From Aplysia californica (Eukaryota > Mollusca > Gastropoda > Aplysiida > Aplysiidae), in the NCBI RefSeq assembly GCF_000002075.1, contig NW_004797286.1, positions 239,627 through 303,626 of the forward strand: a stretch of DNA of 64,000 bases, in the 5' to 3' direction. How positions within the stretch are numbered: position 1 is the first letter of the stretch; each line of letters begins with the position of its first letter. Positions 1 through 10,799 of the stretch are shown piece by piece. A program made the translations under genes and the position numbers. The notes under the pieces are model-generated. The model saw only the letters and a program-made list of their open reading frames with translations. It made no database searches and had not been told where the DNA came from.

Positions 1-192
1 ATCGGATCAGCAGACAAGGTGTGGGGGGAACTAAAAAATGGCGGAAAATTGGAAGCACTGAACGTTAGATATCTATAGAACGAAGACACTTCCTTTTTTG
101 CGGACCCGTGTCCGAATAACATTTTTTCCGGACTCGAGTCCGAATAACATTTTTTCCGGACTCGAGTCCGAATATGAAAAAATGTTATTCAG
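1..192 (-). repeat. Partial copy of the CGGACTCGAGTCCG-palindrome element
   Basis: This is the reverse complement of 28790-28985, including the stretch reading GGAAGCACTGAACGTTAG. It holds palindromic CGGACTCGAGTCCG units separated by AATAACATTTTTTC spacers. The copy runs off the left edge of the window, so only one arm is seen. It belongs to the same family as the element at 28773-29634. Confidence 0.75.
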
Positions 193-431
193 ACTCCCAT
201 TTGGAAAACGGTGGTCTTGTGGTTCCGTTTGTTAGAGCTGGATCCTGCTCGCCAAATCTGAGAGTGTCGGTTCACGATTCAATCAGCTTCAATGAATCGC
301 GAGTACGCGAGCGCTCGTGGAACAAGTCTCGGGCTCGTTGTATCTTGTGTGAAAAGGAATAGTGTTATATGAAGGCCACTTCGCGAGTCCCACTCTTGTT
401 GTCCCGACCTCAATTAGCGACCCCCATAAAT

Positions 432-474
432 CCCCCCCCCCCCCCCCCCCCCACCACACACACACACACACACC
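432..474. repeat. Poly-C run followed by (CA)n
   Basis: A run of about 20 C residues passes into a CACACA microsatellite. Compound C/CA runs of this kind recur at 46599-46640 and 63351-63376. The rest of 193-802 shows no exon or repeat that I recognise. Confidence 0.8.
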
Positions 475-802
475 CATTCAACGCCTTTGCAGTCTTAACC
501 GCAGTCGGGGAATCTTTTACAAAACTATCACGTGTCGTCACATTATCGGTCCAAAGTGACCCCCACCCCAAAGGGAGGTCAATAGAATATCAAGGCAATG
601 AGATGACTGCGTCCCTTCCTCCCTTTGCAAAGGTTCATGTAAACGCACGCTCCGCATAAACACACGCTAAGGAGCCCTCCCGAGTACCGTGCGTTTAGGC
701 GGAGACTACTGTATCTACTAGTGAGAAATGAATCTTGTCATTAAAAAATGTTTGGTGTCTTTGCTTATGATGTTCACTCCATATCTCTTTTTCACGCTAC
801 AG

Positions 803-3800
803 ATCTTACTAAACATTGACAATGAGGAGGTGACGGTGTCCTTAGCTCTGACAAAGACTAGTCTACACAACCGAAATCTCGTGGCTTTTGGGCCGACTAC
901 TCTTCGAGCAACCATTTGCTACAATATGCTCAGGTAGGATTAATTGGCAAAGAAAAATACAAGACTACTTTATAGTATATATCTGTACAAGAAGATTTAG
1001 ATTTATTTTACTGTCACATGCGTAATGAAGGAAATATAATATAATAGCAGTTAACAGTTGCACACCAATAGGCATTGTATAAGCAGTCTAAATCTATTAA
1101 AAAGAAAAGATCTGTTTTACTGAATCTTTGCTTAGTGATGATCCAGACAAGCATCTATTTTGCTGGCTGAACTACAGTCTGGAACAGATAGCACAAACAC
1201 GAAAAACTCAGAAGTCATGGATTACTCATACCATTTGCCATTCCCTGACTGCTATTATTAGTGATATCTCCTTAATTTTTCTTTATTGGTCAATCCAAAT
1301 TAGGGATGTGTTGAACACATTTCTTGATCCCTGATGTGATTGAGTTCTGATCCATGCAAAGCGGTATGTCATTTTATGGTGGAATAGTACGGGTTTTTTG
1401 TTTTTGTCATTGCAGTTTCTGACCCATTTATGTTTCTGACCAGGTTGTGCCGTATCAAGAATGGTGACTTTATTTGTGACCCGATGTGCGGCACTTCAGC
1501 CATTCCCATTGAAAGTGCTGTGAACTGGGTCAACTGCTACCATTTTGGCGGGGATTTCCATGAGAAGGCCATAGAGAGGACGATCACGAACATCAGTGCA
1601 ATTCAGGAAAAACTCCAGGCTGAGGACAAGTGAGTCAAGACACTTTCGTTTCCTCTTTGTTTGCTTTAGAGGAAAAGTAATTTCTTAGAAAAGCTGTGGG
1701 AACAAATATGTATATGTTTACAAAGAAACATTGTGGAAAAGTTCAAATCGAGTGCAAATGGCAAATGAAAAAAAATTTACATGTTTCAAAAGTTTTAACT
1801 CGGCCAAAAATTTAGATTATAAGCTTAGCTTTGGCAAATGAGTTTCGTGCCTTTTCCCACAGTAATAGCACCTCTACATGATGAATCAGACAAAGGTTAG
1901 TTTCAGTTTCACATGGCTTTTATTCAAGTACCGTAATTCAAGATCTTGAACATCTCAAGTTCTGTTTGCCTCTGAAGAAAATAATATGTCCACAATTTTA
2001 TTTTTACAGTTAGGGGTCGAGTTGTTGGACAAATAAAAACTGTGCTTTTGCCCTTAAACAAGAAAGATATCTGTAGTTACGGGGATGTGCTGAAACTGGA
2101 CATTTTGGAGTATGGTCTTGCTTTACTATTCCTTGATGACAAGGGACTAACGAAACATCAAAATGAGAAAGACTAAACGCTCGGAAGATAGCCCTAATTT
2201 ATTTTCCAGGTCTCTGTCAATGCACCCACCCACCCACCCACCATCCCTGTCATTTCATTTACCTGCAGTATTCTTTAGATGAATGAATATTTTCCCATTT
2301 TCATTTCTGTTGGACTTTTGAAATTGAAGAAGAAAATTCTTCTTTATTCTTTTAAAATCAGAAATGTTGCGGGTAGCCGTACAACTTATAGTGTTCAATC
2401 TGTGTTAAGTACAGTTTTACATGTTTTGTTTTTTTCTTACTCCCACTTTTCAGGGGAACATTGAAGATTGATGCTGTGCAGTGGAACATCCAGCACTTTC
2501 CTCTGAGAGATAAATGTGTCGATGTGTTTGTTTCTGATCTGGTAAGTTCATCATGGAGGCAGAGATCAAGGTTTTTGAGTCAAGTGTTACCTTTAGAAAG
2601 ATTTTTCTCTGCCAAGACATTGTTTGCTGATCATGCACCAATGTATATTTTTTTGTTGCTGTCTAATTGTTGAGGGTGGTTGATGGGGGTGTTCTGCTGT
2701 GGTTTGCTCTTTCTTTCCTATCAAACGTCAGTTTTCTTTTTCTCGCCCTCTTTTTTGTGTTTGTCACTCCCTTGTAACACCTCTAATCTTCAGCACTAAT
2801 GTTACTTTTTGTGTTGCAAGTGCAGTAAAACTAAAGCTAGTCGTTCTTGAATACTATGTGAGATGTGATGAAGAATCTTCTTCTTCTTCCTCGTTCTCGG
2901 ATGAAGATTCAAAAGGATTGGGTTTTTGGGAAATATGAAGTTCCAAGCTGTTCAGTTAGCTTGGTGTCATGACACATGTTTGGACAAGTTATACTTCGTA
3001 CCTTTGGTTCAATAGTGTGCATTGTGGGTGTTGAGTTCAAAGAGTCCTTTATTAATTATACATGTATTTCTGAATCTTTGCCATTTTTTATGCTACTTAA
3101 CTTTGTTTCAGTTTCAGCATAATTATATTGTTCTTCGTATTTTTTTTCCAGCCCTTTGGACATAGGTAAGAATTTATGTTGTCAGTTGATAAAATGTAAT
3201 GACTAAAATTAAAATTACCATAGAAAAATGATAAATTAGTGTTAATGGTTGTACAATTTAATTGTGCTTTTTAAATTCTATTAATAGAATTTGAATGAGA
3301 TGGCGTGAACAGAGGTCTGACTTATTGAAACAGAGCGAATTGTGTATTTCATGAATACATTCAAACCTGCCTTAGTTAAAACCTGTCCAAGACGTAATTT
3401 CCCTGCTCTCCCTTTGATAAATTCCTCTACAATTATTGTCAGTTACCTCTATAAAACTGAAACCTGCTCATTCCAGAAAAGGAAGGAGAAAAAATTCCTT
3501 TTTTTTCATCTGATTTTGACCTGTCCAAGGCACAAAATGTTTTGCAGCCTCAACCCTGGTTCGAAACAAAACTTCCAAGATTAGTTCCATCGTCTCAAAT
3601 CGTTTTTCCACACTGCCAGTTTGGGGGTACCTGATGCATACCTCATCCATGTGAGTCATGAGCAGTGCAGACAGTCAAGATGGTGTGCATGTGAAATCTC
3701 ACCATCGCTTGCTGACTGGACAGTGACCTGTTATCCCACCACACACAAGCTGGCTCTGTGGACACCCCCCTCCCTCCCCCCCACGCACACACACACCTCG

Positions 3801-5137
3801 AAGTTCCCATGTCCAAGACGATAAATAATGTGTAATGTGTTTAAGACATAATTTTTTTCTGACTCCCTTACAATTCCATCTTGGACAGGTTTGACTGTAC
3901 GGTACATTATTATTATTCAGTAAAGTAGCAATTTACTTTGCAAGTTGTACTTTTTTTTTTGGGGGGGGGGGGTTCATTTAGAACTGTTGCCTAATGCTCA
4001 GACTGGTTCAAAGTAACATTTGCTCTTTTCCCAATCTGTGCCTCAGGATGGGATCTCGCACTGTGAACCGCACTCTGTATCCGTGCCTGTTGTCAGAAAT
4101 GGCACGCACTGCACGCTCCGGGGCCAGGGCTTGTCTACTCACAGAGGACAAGACCAGTCTCATCAAGGTACACTGTGTGACAGACATTTATTGTCCTGAC
4201 AAGAATTCCATGAAAGCCATCCTTTTTTTGTACTGGTGTCTTTCTTATAAATGTTCCCACTTAAAGTACACTGGCTTACACTGGTAATGTTGTAGGTGAA
4301 ACTTTATTAAATGTTGAATGCAAATCTAAATAAAGTGGAAAGTTTGTAAACAAGATGTACATTTTTATACCATGAACAGAGTTGAAGCCTCTATTCTAAG
4401 CAATAATTGTTCCTACTCTGAGAAGTGAGCATAAGTAATTTATATAAGTAATAAATGAAACTGAAAGTCCACCCCCAGGGGAAATTTTTCAGCAGTATGG
4501 CCACGTCTTTCACTTTCAGTTTGTTCATTTATTACTGATCATTGAAATACTCATGCTCCTTAGTCTGCAGTTGTTTTTTTTCTAAAGATGTCAAGTATTG
4601 TGTTGTTTGTTTGTTGTTGTTTTGTTTTTTTGCGGGGGGGGGGGGGTGTCCAGGTCATAGAGGCTTTGGTTGAATGGGATTTTCTGAATGATAAATTGTC
4701 TGTAGTGTGTGTTGGGATTTTTTCAAAGCTGCAAGTTCTTTGTATTTTATCCAAAATGATAGAATTTTTTGCCGAACACCATCACGGAACCTACTCATAG
4801 AGTCTGTATTGTTTATCCCATGAATGTGGTTCCACAGGCCATTCAAGCAACGGGCAGGTATTGGCAGCGAAGGCTAATCCTCAGCATCAACATCGGAGGT
4901 TTGTCCGGGTTTGTCTTTCTTCTGACCCGCACGGCTGCTGCAATGGCACCTGCTGCTTCTGCCTGGAGACCAGGCACAGAGGATGGCTCAGCCATTGCGG
5001 AACAAAACGATTTGCCAGCTCAAGACGCCCACGATCAAGTCAATGGTGCCTCAACCCAAGGAGAGGTTGTTGATGTTGCAGCAACAGAAGGAGAAAAGGG
5101 TTCAGGTGCTAGCGCTGAGGCTGAGACATCCATGTAA
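803..5137 (+). CDS. THUMPD3: THUMP domain-containing protein 3, tRNA (guanine-N2)-methyltransferase, 3' six exons
   Basis: THUMPD3 with TRMT112 is known to make N2-methylguanosine at positions 6 and 7 of tRNAs. Exons by GT-AG boundaries and continuous phase: 803-933, 1444-1629, 2454-2541, 3152-3165, 4047-4167 and 4838-5137 (TAA stop). The joined product reads SLHNRNLVAFGPTTLRAT, then DPMCGTSAIPIE (SAM-binding motif I; usually GTGAIPIE, here Ser for Gly), DAVQWNIQHFPLR, VSDLPFGHRMGSR (catalytic DLPFG), LLTEDK, and INIGGLSGFVFLLTRT. This is the Rossmann methyltransferase half; the N-terminal THUMP domain lies left of the window. Exon four is only 14 nt long and carries PFGH. The C-terminal tail after LLTRT, about 65 residues, is Ala/Glu-rich and unlike the family core. 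Intron 3 holds a SINE copy. Identity is from remembered family motifs and I consider it secure. Confidence 0.92.
2673..2840 (+). mobile_element. SINE-B copy in THUMPD3 intron 3
   Basis: It begins GGGTGGTTGATGGGGGTG, continues with the shared TTTGCTCTTTCTTTCCTATC block, and ends in the 3' stem AGCACTA...AAGTGC followed by AGTAAAAC. The family has at least nine copies or pieces in this window; no tRNA head is visible in this copy. Confidence 0.7.
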
Positions 5138-5848
5138 ATGTCAGGGAGACAGCAGAGTGTTTGTGGATAGTTTTCAGACAACCAGAAATTGTTCAGTTAG
5201 TTGTTCACTTTCTGTTGCTATTAACTTGATTGGTAAATTAGTGTGTTGATCCTTCATGTTGGGGGTTTGGGTTTTGTTTTGTTTTGGGGGTTTTTTTTGT
5301 TATTTATTTATTTTTTGTTTTTTGTTTGGTGTTCTATCCAAAGTAATCTTTGTGAATTTTGCTTTTGACAAAGTACTGTACATTCTTTCTCATTTGTATT
5401 TTGCTTTTATGATATTAATTGGCTCTTTAGTTGCCCAGTGTTTCTCCTGTTATCAACTTCGCGGATGATATTTTGAGGTCATGCCACTACGAGATGTGCT
5501 TTAGTGAAGTCTATTACTATTAGCACCATAAGTTAAAGTTACCAGCCTTTTGCTTAAAAGGTCAGGACTTCAGTTCCTGACTGCGCTGAATTATATGTTG
5601 TATCTCTGGAAAAGGTTATTAACCAAAAATGTTGGCATTGCACCCTTTTGCAAATTCAACAACATCTGTTGGGTGGTACAACCAGCAACTGACAGGTGTC
5701 CAATGGAGAAGATATCTTGTGTTCTTCTATGCATTATATTATGAGTATGAGAATAGTGATAAGATGCAGCTCTGTGAGATTTTTGTCCCCAGAACAGAGT
5801 CCTGACACTTTACTCTATAGCTTCCAGTTTCATTTGTTCTGATTGGAA
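5138..5848 (+). other. THUMPD3 3' UTR and downstream flank
   Basis: This is T-rich DNA after the stop codon with no open frame of interest. I see no clear AATAAA close to the stop, so the cleavage site is undetermined. Confidence 0.4.
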
Positions 5849-5850
5849 TA

Positions 5851-6652
5851 CAGTGGAATCCTGTTATAACAAGAGGGAGGGGACCGGTGCAAAATGTCCA
5901 TTATAGCAGGATTCTCGCTATAAGAGATCCAGTAATAAATTCAAGGGAAACTGTAAAGTAGGCCTAATCTATGAGTTTGACGTTCTGTTTATTTCTTTTT
6001 GCTATCTCCCCTGATGATAATTTTGTTTCAACATGACCTCTAGGTCTTACTTGATCAAACATCAAATCAGGTTTCTTTCTCTTGCGCTAGCAGTGTTGAC
6101 TGACAGCTCGGGGTTGGCGATCAGAAAGAAAGGGTTCTGGGCTAACTCGCCCGCTGTGTTTCCCCCACCCCACCACACCCTGTGGTGCATTACTGTCCGC
6201 TTGGACATGTCACACATTCGCTCCATCCATCACATTTCTGTGACCTCTCCATCCCCGCATCGGAGAAGTGAGAGGCATGGCAGGCCTTGATAATCTAAAC
6301 TAGGCTTACGCTGGCCTATCACGCGATGCGTTCTGCTTGTCTGCGCATGCCACACCCTCCTCACTCAGTCGCTCTGGCCTTCATTGTTGACACACATGGG
6401 CTCTCCCATTCTTTGTTTCGCTAGATCACCAAAAAGTTTCTCAACTTGCGAGGTTTTACATTGTATAATTGGCCTATGCACTGTGCACAGCAGCAGCAAT
6501 AGTCCGCTATAACCAACCCGCATGTTTGTCTGATTGCGCTATAGCAGTATTTTATTTACAAAGGTAAAGGAGAGAAAAAAAACGGGGTTTTAGAAAAGTG
6601 TCTTTATAACAGATCTCGTTGTTTCTGGACTCGTTATAAGTGGACTCCACTG
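5851..6652. mobile_element. Non-autonomous Tc1/mariner (pogo/Tigger-type) element, 802 bp
   Basis: Left end CAGTGGAATCCTGTTATAAC and right end (reverse complement) CAGTGGAGTCCACTTATAAC form terminal inverted repeats, flanked on both sides by TA (5849-5850, 6653-6654). A TA target and CAGT ends are typical of pogo/Tigger elements. The interior has no transposase frame, so it is a MITE-like deletion derivative. Confidence 0.8.
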
Positions 6653-6968
6653 TATTTTGTTCTTCCTCTAAGATAAAAAGAATCATTGTTTTTGTCAGAA
6701 AACTCCCAGTATTGTTAGTTTGTGTTTACTGTTCATTTTATGCTTCTGTGCTAAAGCCTGTGGTGCTATTTTTCCTTCTCTTTTGTTTTTTTGTGGTCTA
6801 ACAGAGGTCTCTGTGTTATAGAAAAGTTTTTGTTACTGTCATTACTACAGTGTGAATGCTGGTTGGTTGGAGCAGAAAAAGACCAAAGTTTTTGTTTATT
6901 TAGGTGTGGGTTTTCTTATTTTTGCTTCTTTTTTTTTCTCTTTTGTTCCTTGCTGACTTGAATGACCG

Positions 6969-6998
6969 CAACATACCTTGACCATGGTCGGTATGTTG
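6969..6998. repeat. Short perfect hairpin
   Basis: CAACATACC and GGTATGTTG are perfect 9-bp arms around a 12-nt centre that itself contains GACCATGGTC, a palindrome. Nothing else in 6655-7405 is recognised. Confidence 0.5.
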
Positions 6999-7405
6999 TG
7001 AACATTATGGGTACGTACAAGAGTGCTCAATATCACTGATAGTAGTGTCCCTATGGTTTTATTGAGCTTTCATTTTGTTGATGAAAAATTTACAGCAAAT
7101 AAAATATTGCCTTTGCATGTTTGTGTTACGTGCACTTCATTGTAATTTTGATATGGTTCAAAGTGGTTTGTAATTCTTGTTTTAATCTGCATTATGACTA
7201 AATGTGGTCTCATGCAGAAAGAGACTTGCCATTTGGAAACCTGACACCTTAAAAAAAAAAGCAAAATTCCTCACCACTACACCTGATTCTTTTTCTGCTT
7301 CTTCCAAGACAATAGTCTATAAAGTTCAAACCAGAGTAAAACTGAATAATTCCAGTGGTGTCTGCCTGAACACAATGCCTGCAATGGCACACACACATGG
7401 ACTAC

Positions 7406-7582
7406 CTGTCCCTGTGGTTTTATGCATCCCGCATAATTTAGTAAAATGTCTTTTTTTTTGCATAATTTCTGACTATTTTCCTTTGTCATTCTTTGTTAAA
7501 ATTAACAGAATCGCATAATTTCACATTTTTGGGCCTAGTTTGCATAATTTCAGAATTTTTCTTGCTTAAAGGATGGGGACAG
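7406..7582. mobile_element. Short MITE, copy 1 (CTGTCCC ends, 6-bp target duplication)
   Basis: It begins CTGTCCCTGTGGTTTTATGC and ends GGGGACAG. It is flanked by the direct repeat GACTAC on both sides (7400-7405 and 7583-7588). The body, with repeated GCATAATTTC words, matches the copy at 18584-18762. No coding capacity. Confidence 0.8.
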
Positions 7583-7825
7583 GACTACAGAGTCAAAAGT
7601 AGCAGAACAAGCATAGTATATCAGTCACTTTTATTGCATTTCTCACACAATCATACAAAGACGTCCCCTGCTATTATTATTATTTTCTGTCTCCATGTTG
7701 CTGAAGCAGGTCTCTGTCTCGGTATCTGAATAACTACTTCTACTTTTCAATCGACAGAGCTAGACTGACTGAGACTGAGACCTATTTCAACATGGTATAT
7801 TTCTCTAAACATTAATAATGATATG

Positions 7826-7978
7826 TTTTTTCTGTTGGCATAAATCATAGCGAGGATTCGAACCTACGACTTCATGGCTGAGACTGAGAGCCTACCCACT
7901 ACTAAGCCACCGACATTTTACCTGATGTAAATAAAGACAATACTTTATATTTTTCTGTAGGCATAAATCATAGCGAGG
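7826..7978. repeat. 101-bp block flanked by a 28-bp direct repeat
   Basis: Block 7853-7953 nearly equals 8853-8953, and the two start exactly 1000 bp apart. It contains, on the minus strand, a tRNA-like A box and B box (GGTTCGAATCC). On its two sides lies a 28-bp direct repeat (7828-7855 and 7951-7978, one mismatch) that includes GCATAAATCATAGCGAGG. This could be a long target-site duplication around a SINE piece, or a local tandem duplication. Confidence 0.6.
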
Positions 7979-8027
7979 TGGTCCATAAATGATTATTTAC
8001 CCACATTTACTTTAACTCCAGCAGGTG

Positions 8028-8110
8028 AGTGATTGATGGGTGCTCTGGTGTAATTTGCTCCTTCTTTCCTACCAAACATCTATCGTCCTTTTTTGTCCTC
8101 CCTTTTTGAT
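8028..8110 (+). mobile_element. SINE-B 5' fragment
   Basis: The TGATTGATGGGTGCTCTGGTG block followed by TTTGCTCCTTCTTTCC-like sequence matches the other SINE-B copies. The 3' stem-loop is missing. Confidence 0.55.
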
Positions 8111-8551
8111 TTATTATATATACAGACAAAGATTGTTGTACCGTTAGCTCTGCTTACCGCTAGGTTTTGCCAATGTGTGAAAAGGAGCACCTATAAAACC
8201 ATAGTATTTACCCCTTCACACTGCCCTCCGCCAACTGTCTGAGTTGTACAGTCTTTATTTAACTATTATTACAAACTTGCTCCGCCATACCGCCAGTGAA
8301 CTGACAGCCAGAGATACAAATTACACATAGCGCACAACACCCACTGGTTGGCTTCTTGATACTATTTCTCCCTCGATAAAGAGAGAGAGAGAGAAGACTT
8401 GGCTCTGAATGTACGTGCATGTACATGTATATCACCAACAAAAAGACTTTTCAAACACAAATCACACAGAAGAATCATGCCCCTTGACGTTTGGCAGTCG
8501 GGGCTTTATAAAGCCGTAACAGTAACATAGAAGCCTCGTTGAACTGCCAAA

Positions 8552-8914
8552 TTAATAATAATAAATAGCATCTGTATAGAGTAGAGCGCATATCCCCGCT
8601 CGACAGCAAGCTCTGCGCTTTGCACTATATTATTACCCCAGCAGACCACAGAACACTCAGAAACATTCTCAGCTTCCCGAGAAGCATACAGTTCAAGCAT
8701 GATCTGATTCTGATTAAGTGCTCAAGCACTAACAAACTGACAAGATCTTTCACTTTCATTATCTATAGCTGGGTGCCCCATTCCCACCTGGGTGAAGTGA
8801 GGAAAATTTGTGTAAAGTGCCTTTCCCAAGGACACAACGTCGAGCCCCTGACAGGATTCGAACCTACGACTTTATGGCTGAGACTGAGAGCCTACCCACT
8901 ACTAAGCCACCGAC
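8552..8914 (-). mobile_element. tRNA-derived SINE-D
   Basis: Read on the minus strand, the head GTCGGTGGCTTAGTAGTGGG leads to a B box GGTTCGAATCC. It is followed by the widespread SINE central word TTGTGTCCTTGGGAAAGGC. The 3' end has TGCGCTCTACTCTATACAG and an (ATT)n tail at 8552-8566. The tail resembles the 3' end of the LINE at 37217-38796, which suggests that LINE type as its partner. Confidence 0.7.
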
Positions 8915-9049
8915 ATTTTATCTGATGTAAATAAAGACAACACTTTATATTTGAAAAGAAGTAGAAGGGGTGTGCTGCACTGGAACCACTTCATGCTGGT
9001 CCCAAGGGTGGCTGTATAATTATTTATTGATATAATTATAATGAGGTTT

Positions 9050-9150
9050 GACTGTGTGTTACTCTCTAGTAACACTTCTGATCTTTGGCACACTTATGTG
9101 ACCTATTTGTGTTGCTAGGTCTGTAAAACTCTTACTCTTACTAAAACTCC
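9050..9150 (+). mobile_element. SINE-B 3' fragment
   Basis: GTTACTCTCTAGTAACACTT followed by TTTGGCACAC and the ending CTGTAAAACTCTTACT match the 3' third of SINE-B. The stem is weakened by substitutions. Confidence 0.55.
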
Positions 9151-9199
9151 AGCCTCCAGCAAATTGAAGTCCGTGTTCTTAGAGAGTACTCTGATATTC

Positions 9200-9415
9200 C
9201 TAAACCAAATGAAAATATTGAAAAGCATGAAATAGCCTCAGCATCACTCTGTCTTGCGTTGCAGCAATGGTGTCTGTTGTTCTTGCTGCTCCTAGTCCTA
9301 GCCATGTTGTCATCTTGTCCAGTATCTTGTCCCTCTGTCTGCCTCTCTTTCCATCAAACTTGCCTGTTACAATATTCTCCAATGCTTCTTTCCGCTTTGT
9401 GTGTCCGAAGAAATT
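9200..9415 (-). pseudogene. LINE ORF2 C-terminal fragment
   Basis: The minus-strand frame reads FFGHTKRKEALENIVTGKF, then DGKRGRQRDKILDKMTTWLG and TIAATQDRV. This pattern (FGH...GKR.RGRQR...WLG...QDR) is the C-terminal tail of reverse-transcriptase ORFs of RTE/L1-like LINEs. It is severely truncated; no reverse-transcriptase core lies nearby. From 9416 to 10279 I see no further feature apart from AT-rich DNA. Confidence 0.6.
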
Positions 9416-10279
9416 TGTCTGTCGCTTTCATATATATACATACCGGTTATCAATATAATCCTCTACCACTCCCTAAAAAAACCCCCAACTAAATAAATCC
9501 TAAACTCCCTTGCCCACAAAATGTCACTCCATTAAAGAAGGAACCATTTACTGTTTCTGCATTTGAGACTGTTACAGCATAGAATCTTTAAAAAAATGAG
9601 AGCGAGTGAGCAAACACTGCTTTCAAACTGTTCTTAAACCACTTAAGTGAGTTAGATCTGTTAGTTTTAAGGCTCCAGGGTTGCACGCTCCTTCAACTTC
9701 TTTTCAAATAAATGTCTTTGTTCACATCCAGGCAAAACGTCTCTGCTATCATAATAATGATTTACCAGCATCTGTGATGTAGTGGTAAGGTGCTTTGCTG
9801 TTGCATGCAGGAGACCCAAATTTGATTACCGGGTGAGGAGAAAATTTTTAGAGTATCTTGGTTTTTCTACTGGGATGTATCCCTATCAGTATCAGCCCGG
9901 GGGTCGGAAACCTGCCTGCTAAATGATCTAAATCGTGTAGATTAGGGTGTAAAACCACTTACATTAAAAAAAAAATAGTAGTAACAGTAAAGATTTGATG
10001 CCCATCAACTTTGTCTAGAAAATAGTACATGTGATGTACATGTAGAATTCAAGAAAATGAAACAAATATGATGCAAAAAATATTTTTATTTCAAGTTTAC
10101 TCCATGAGACATTGTTAGAGATTTATTTTCTCCACCATTCAACATGATACATTTTTGTACACTTTTTACATGAACAACAGCATATTTACAGTACAATCCT
10201 TATCCTACGATCATATTATCAAAGATGAGATTGTAGACTGAACTCACCAAGTCCCTGCAACACCCACCGGTAGTGGTAC

Positions 10280-10640
10280 AAGCGGAAGAAAAAAGTAAAG
10301 TACCGGCATATAACTTCAAGAAAAATTTTCACCAACAAAATCAAAAAGCCGATACAGCATACAAGAGATTGAAAGATTTTTGTCAGCAAGCCTAGAAAGA
10401 TGACAATTTGCAAGAGTACATGTTTGATTTTGAGCAAAATCTACCGTCCCCAAGTGTGACTGCAAGGAATACGTTTTATGCTAGAGGTCTGTGGACATAC
10501 AACTAGGGAGTACACGATTGCAAAACACAGGATAGTATGCACACTGGGTGTGACACTGAAGCTCAGCTCGTTCAGTATTTTGATAAGGAGCTGTCTCTTG
10601 CTGTGTTGTTGATCTGCTTGGCAGTAGAGAAGTCAATCAA
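10280..10640 (+). pseudogene. Transposase-like remnant (YMFDFEQNLP / FYARGLWTYN)
   Basis: A stop-interrupted plus-strand frame reads DNLQEYMFDFEQNLPSPSV, FYARGLWTYN and GVHDCKTQD. I remember similar words (DFMQNMPTPN...FYSRQLWTY.F.VHD) in multicopy RNase-H-like ORFs of cnidarians and molluscs, but cannot name the superfamily. It may be the left part of the element that continues to 12139. Degenerate, with several stops. Confidence 0.4.
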
Positions 10641-10799
10641 GCAACAATCTGATGTCAGCAGTGAGTGAAGTATTGAAAGAGAGGGGACATCAGTGGAGCC
10701 AAGTCAGCCAAGTGGGGAGTGTTCTGCACATCTAAAGAACAAAAGTGGACTAGACTCCGAAGATGATGCCCATCATATAGAAAATCAAGCATCTCAAAT

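Noticed and set aside
1128-1334. 68-codon frame in THUMPD3 intron 1 as an exon
   Set aside because: The exons at 803-933 and 1444-1629 join directly in phase and match the family without it.
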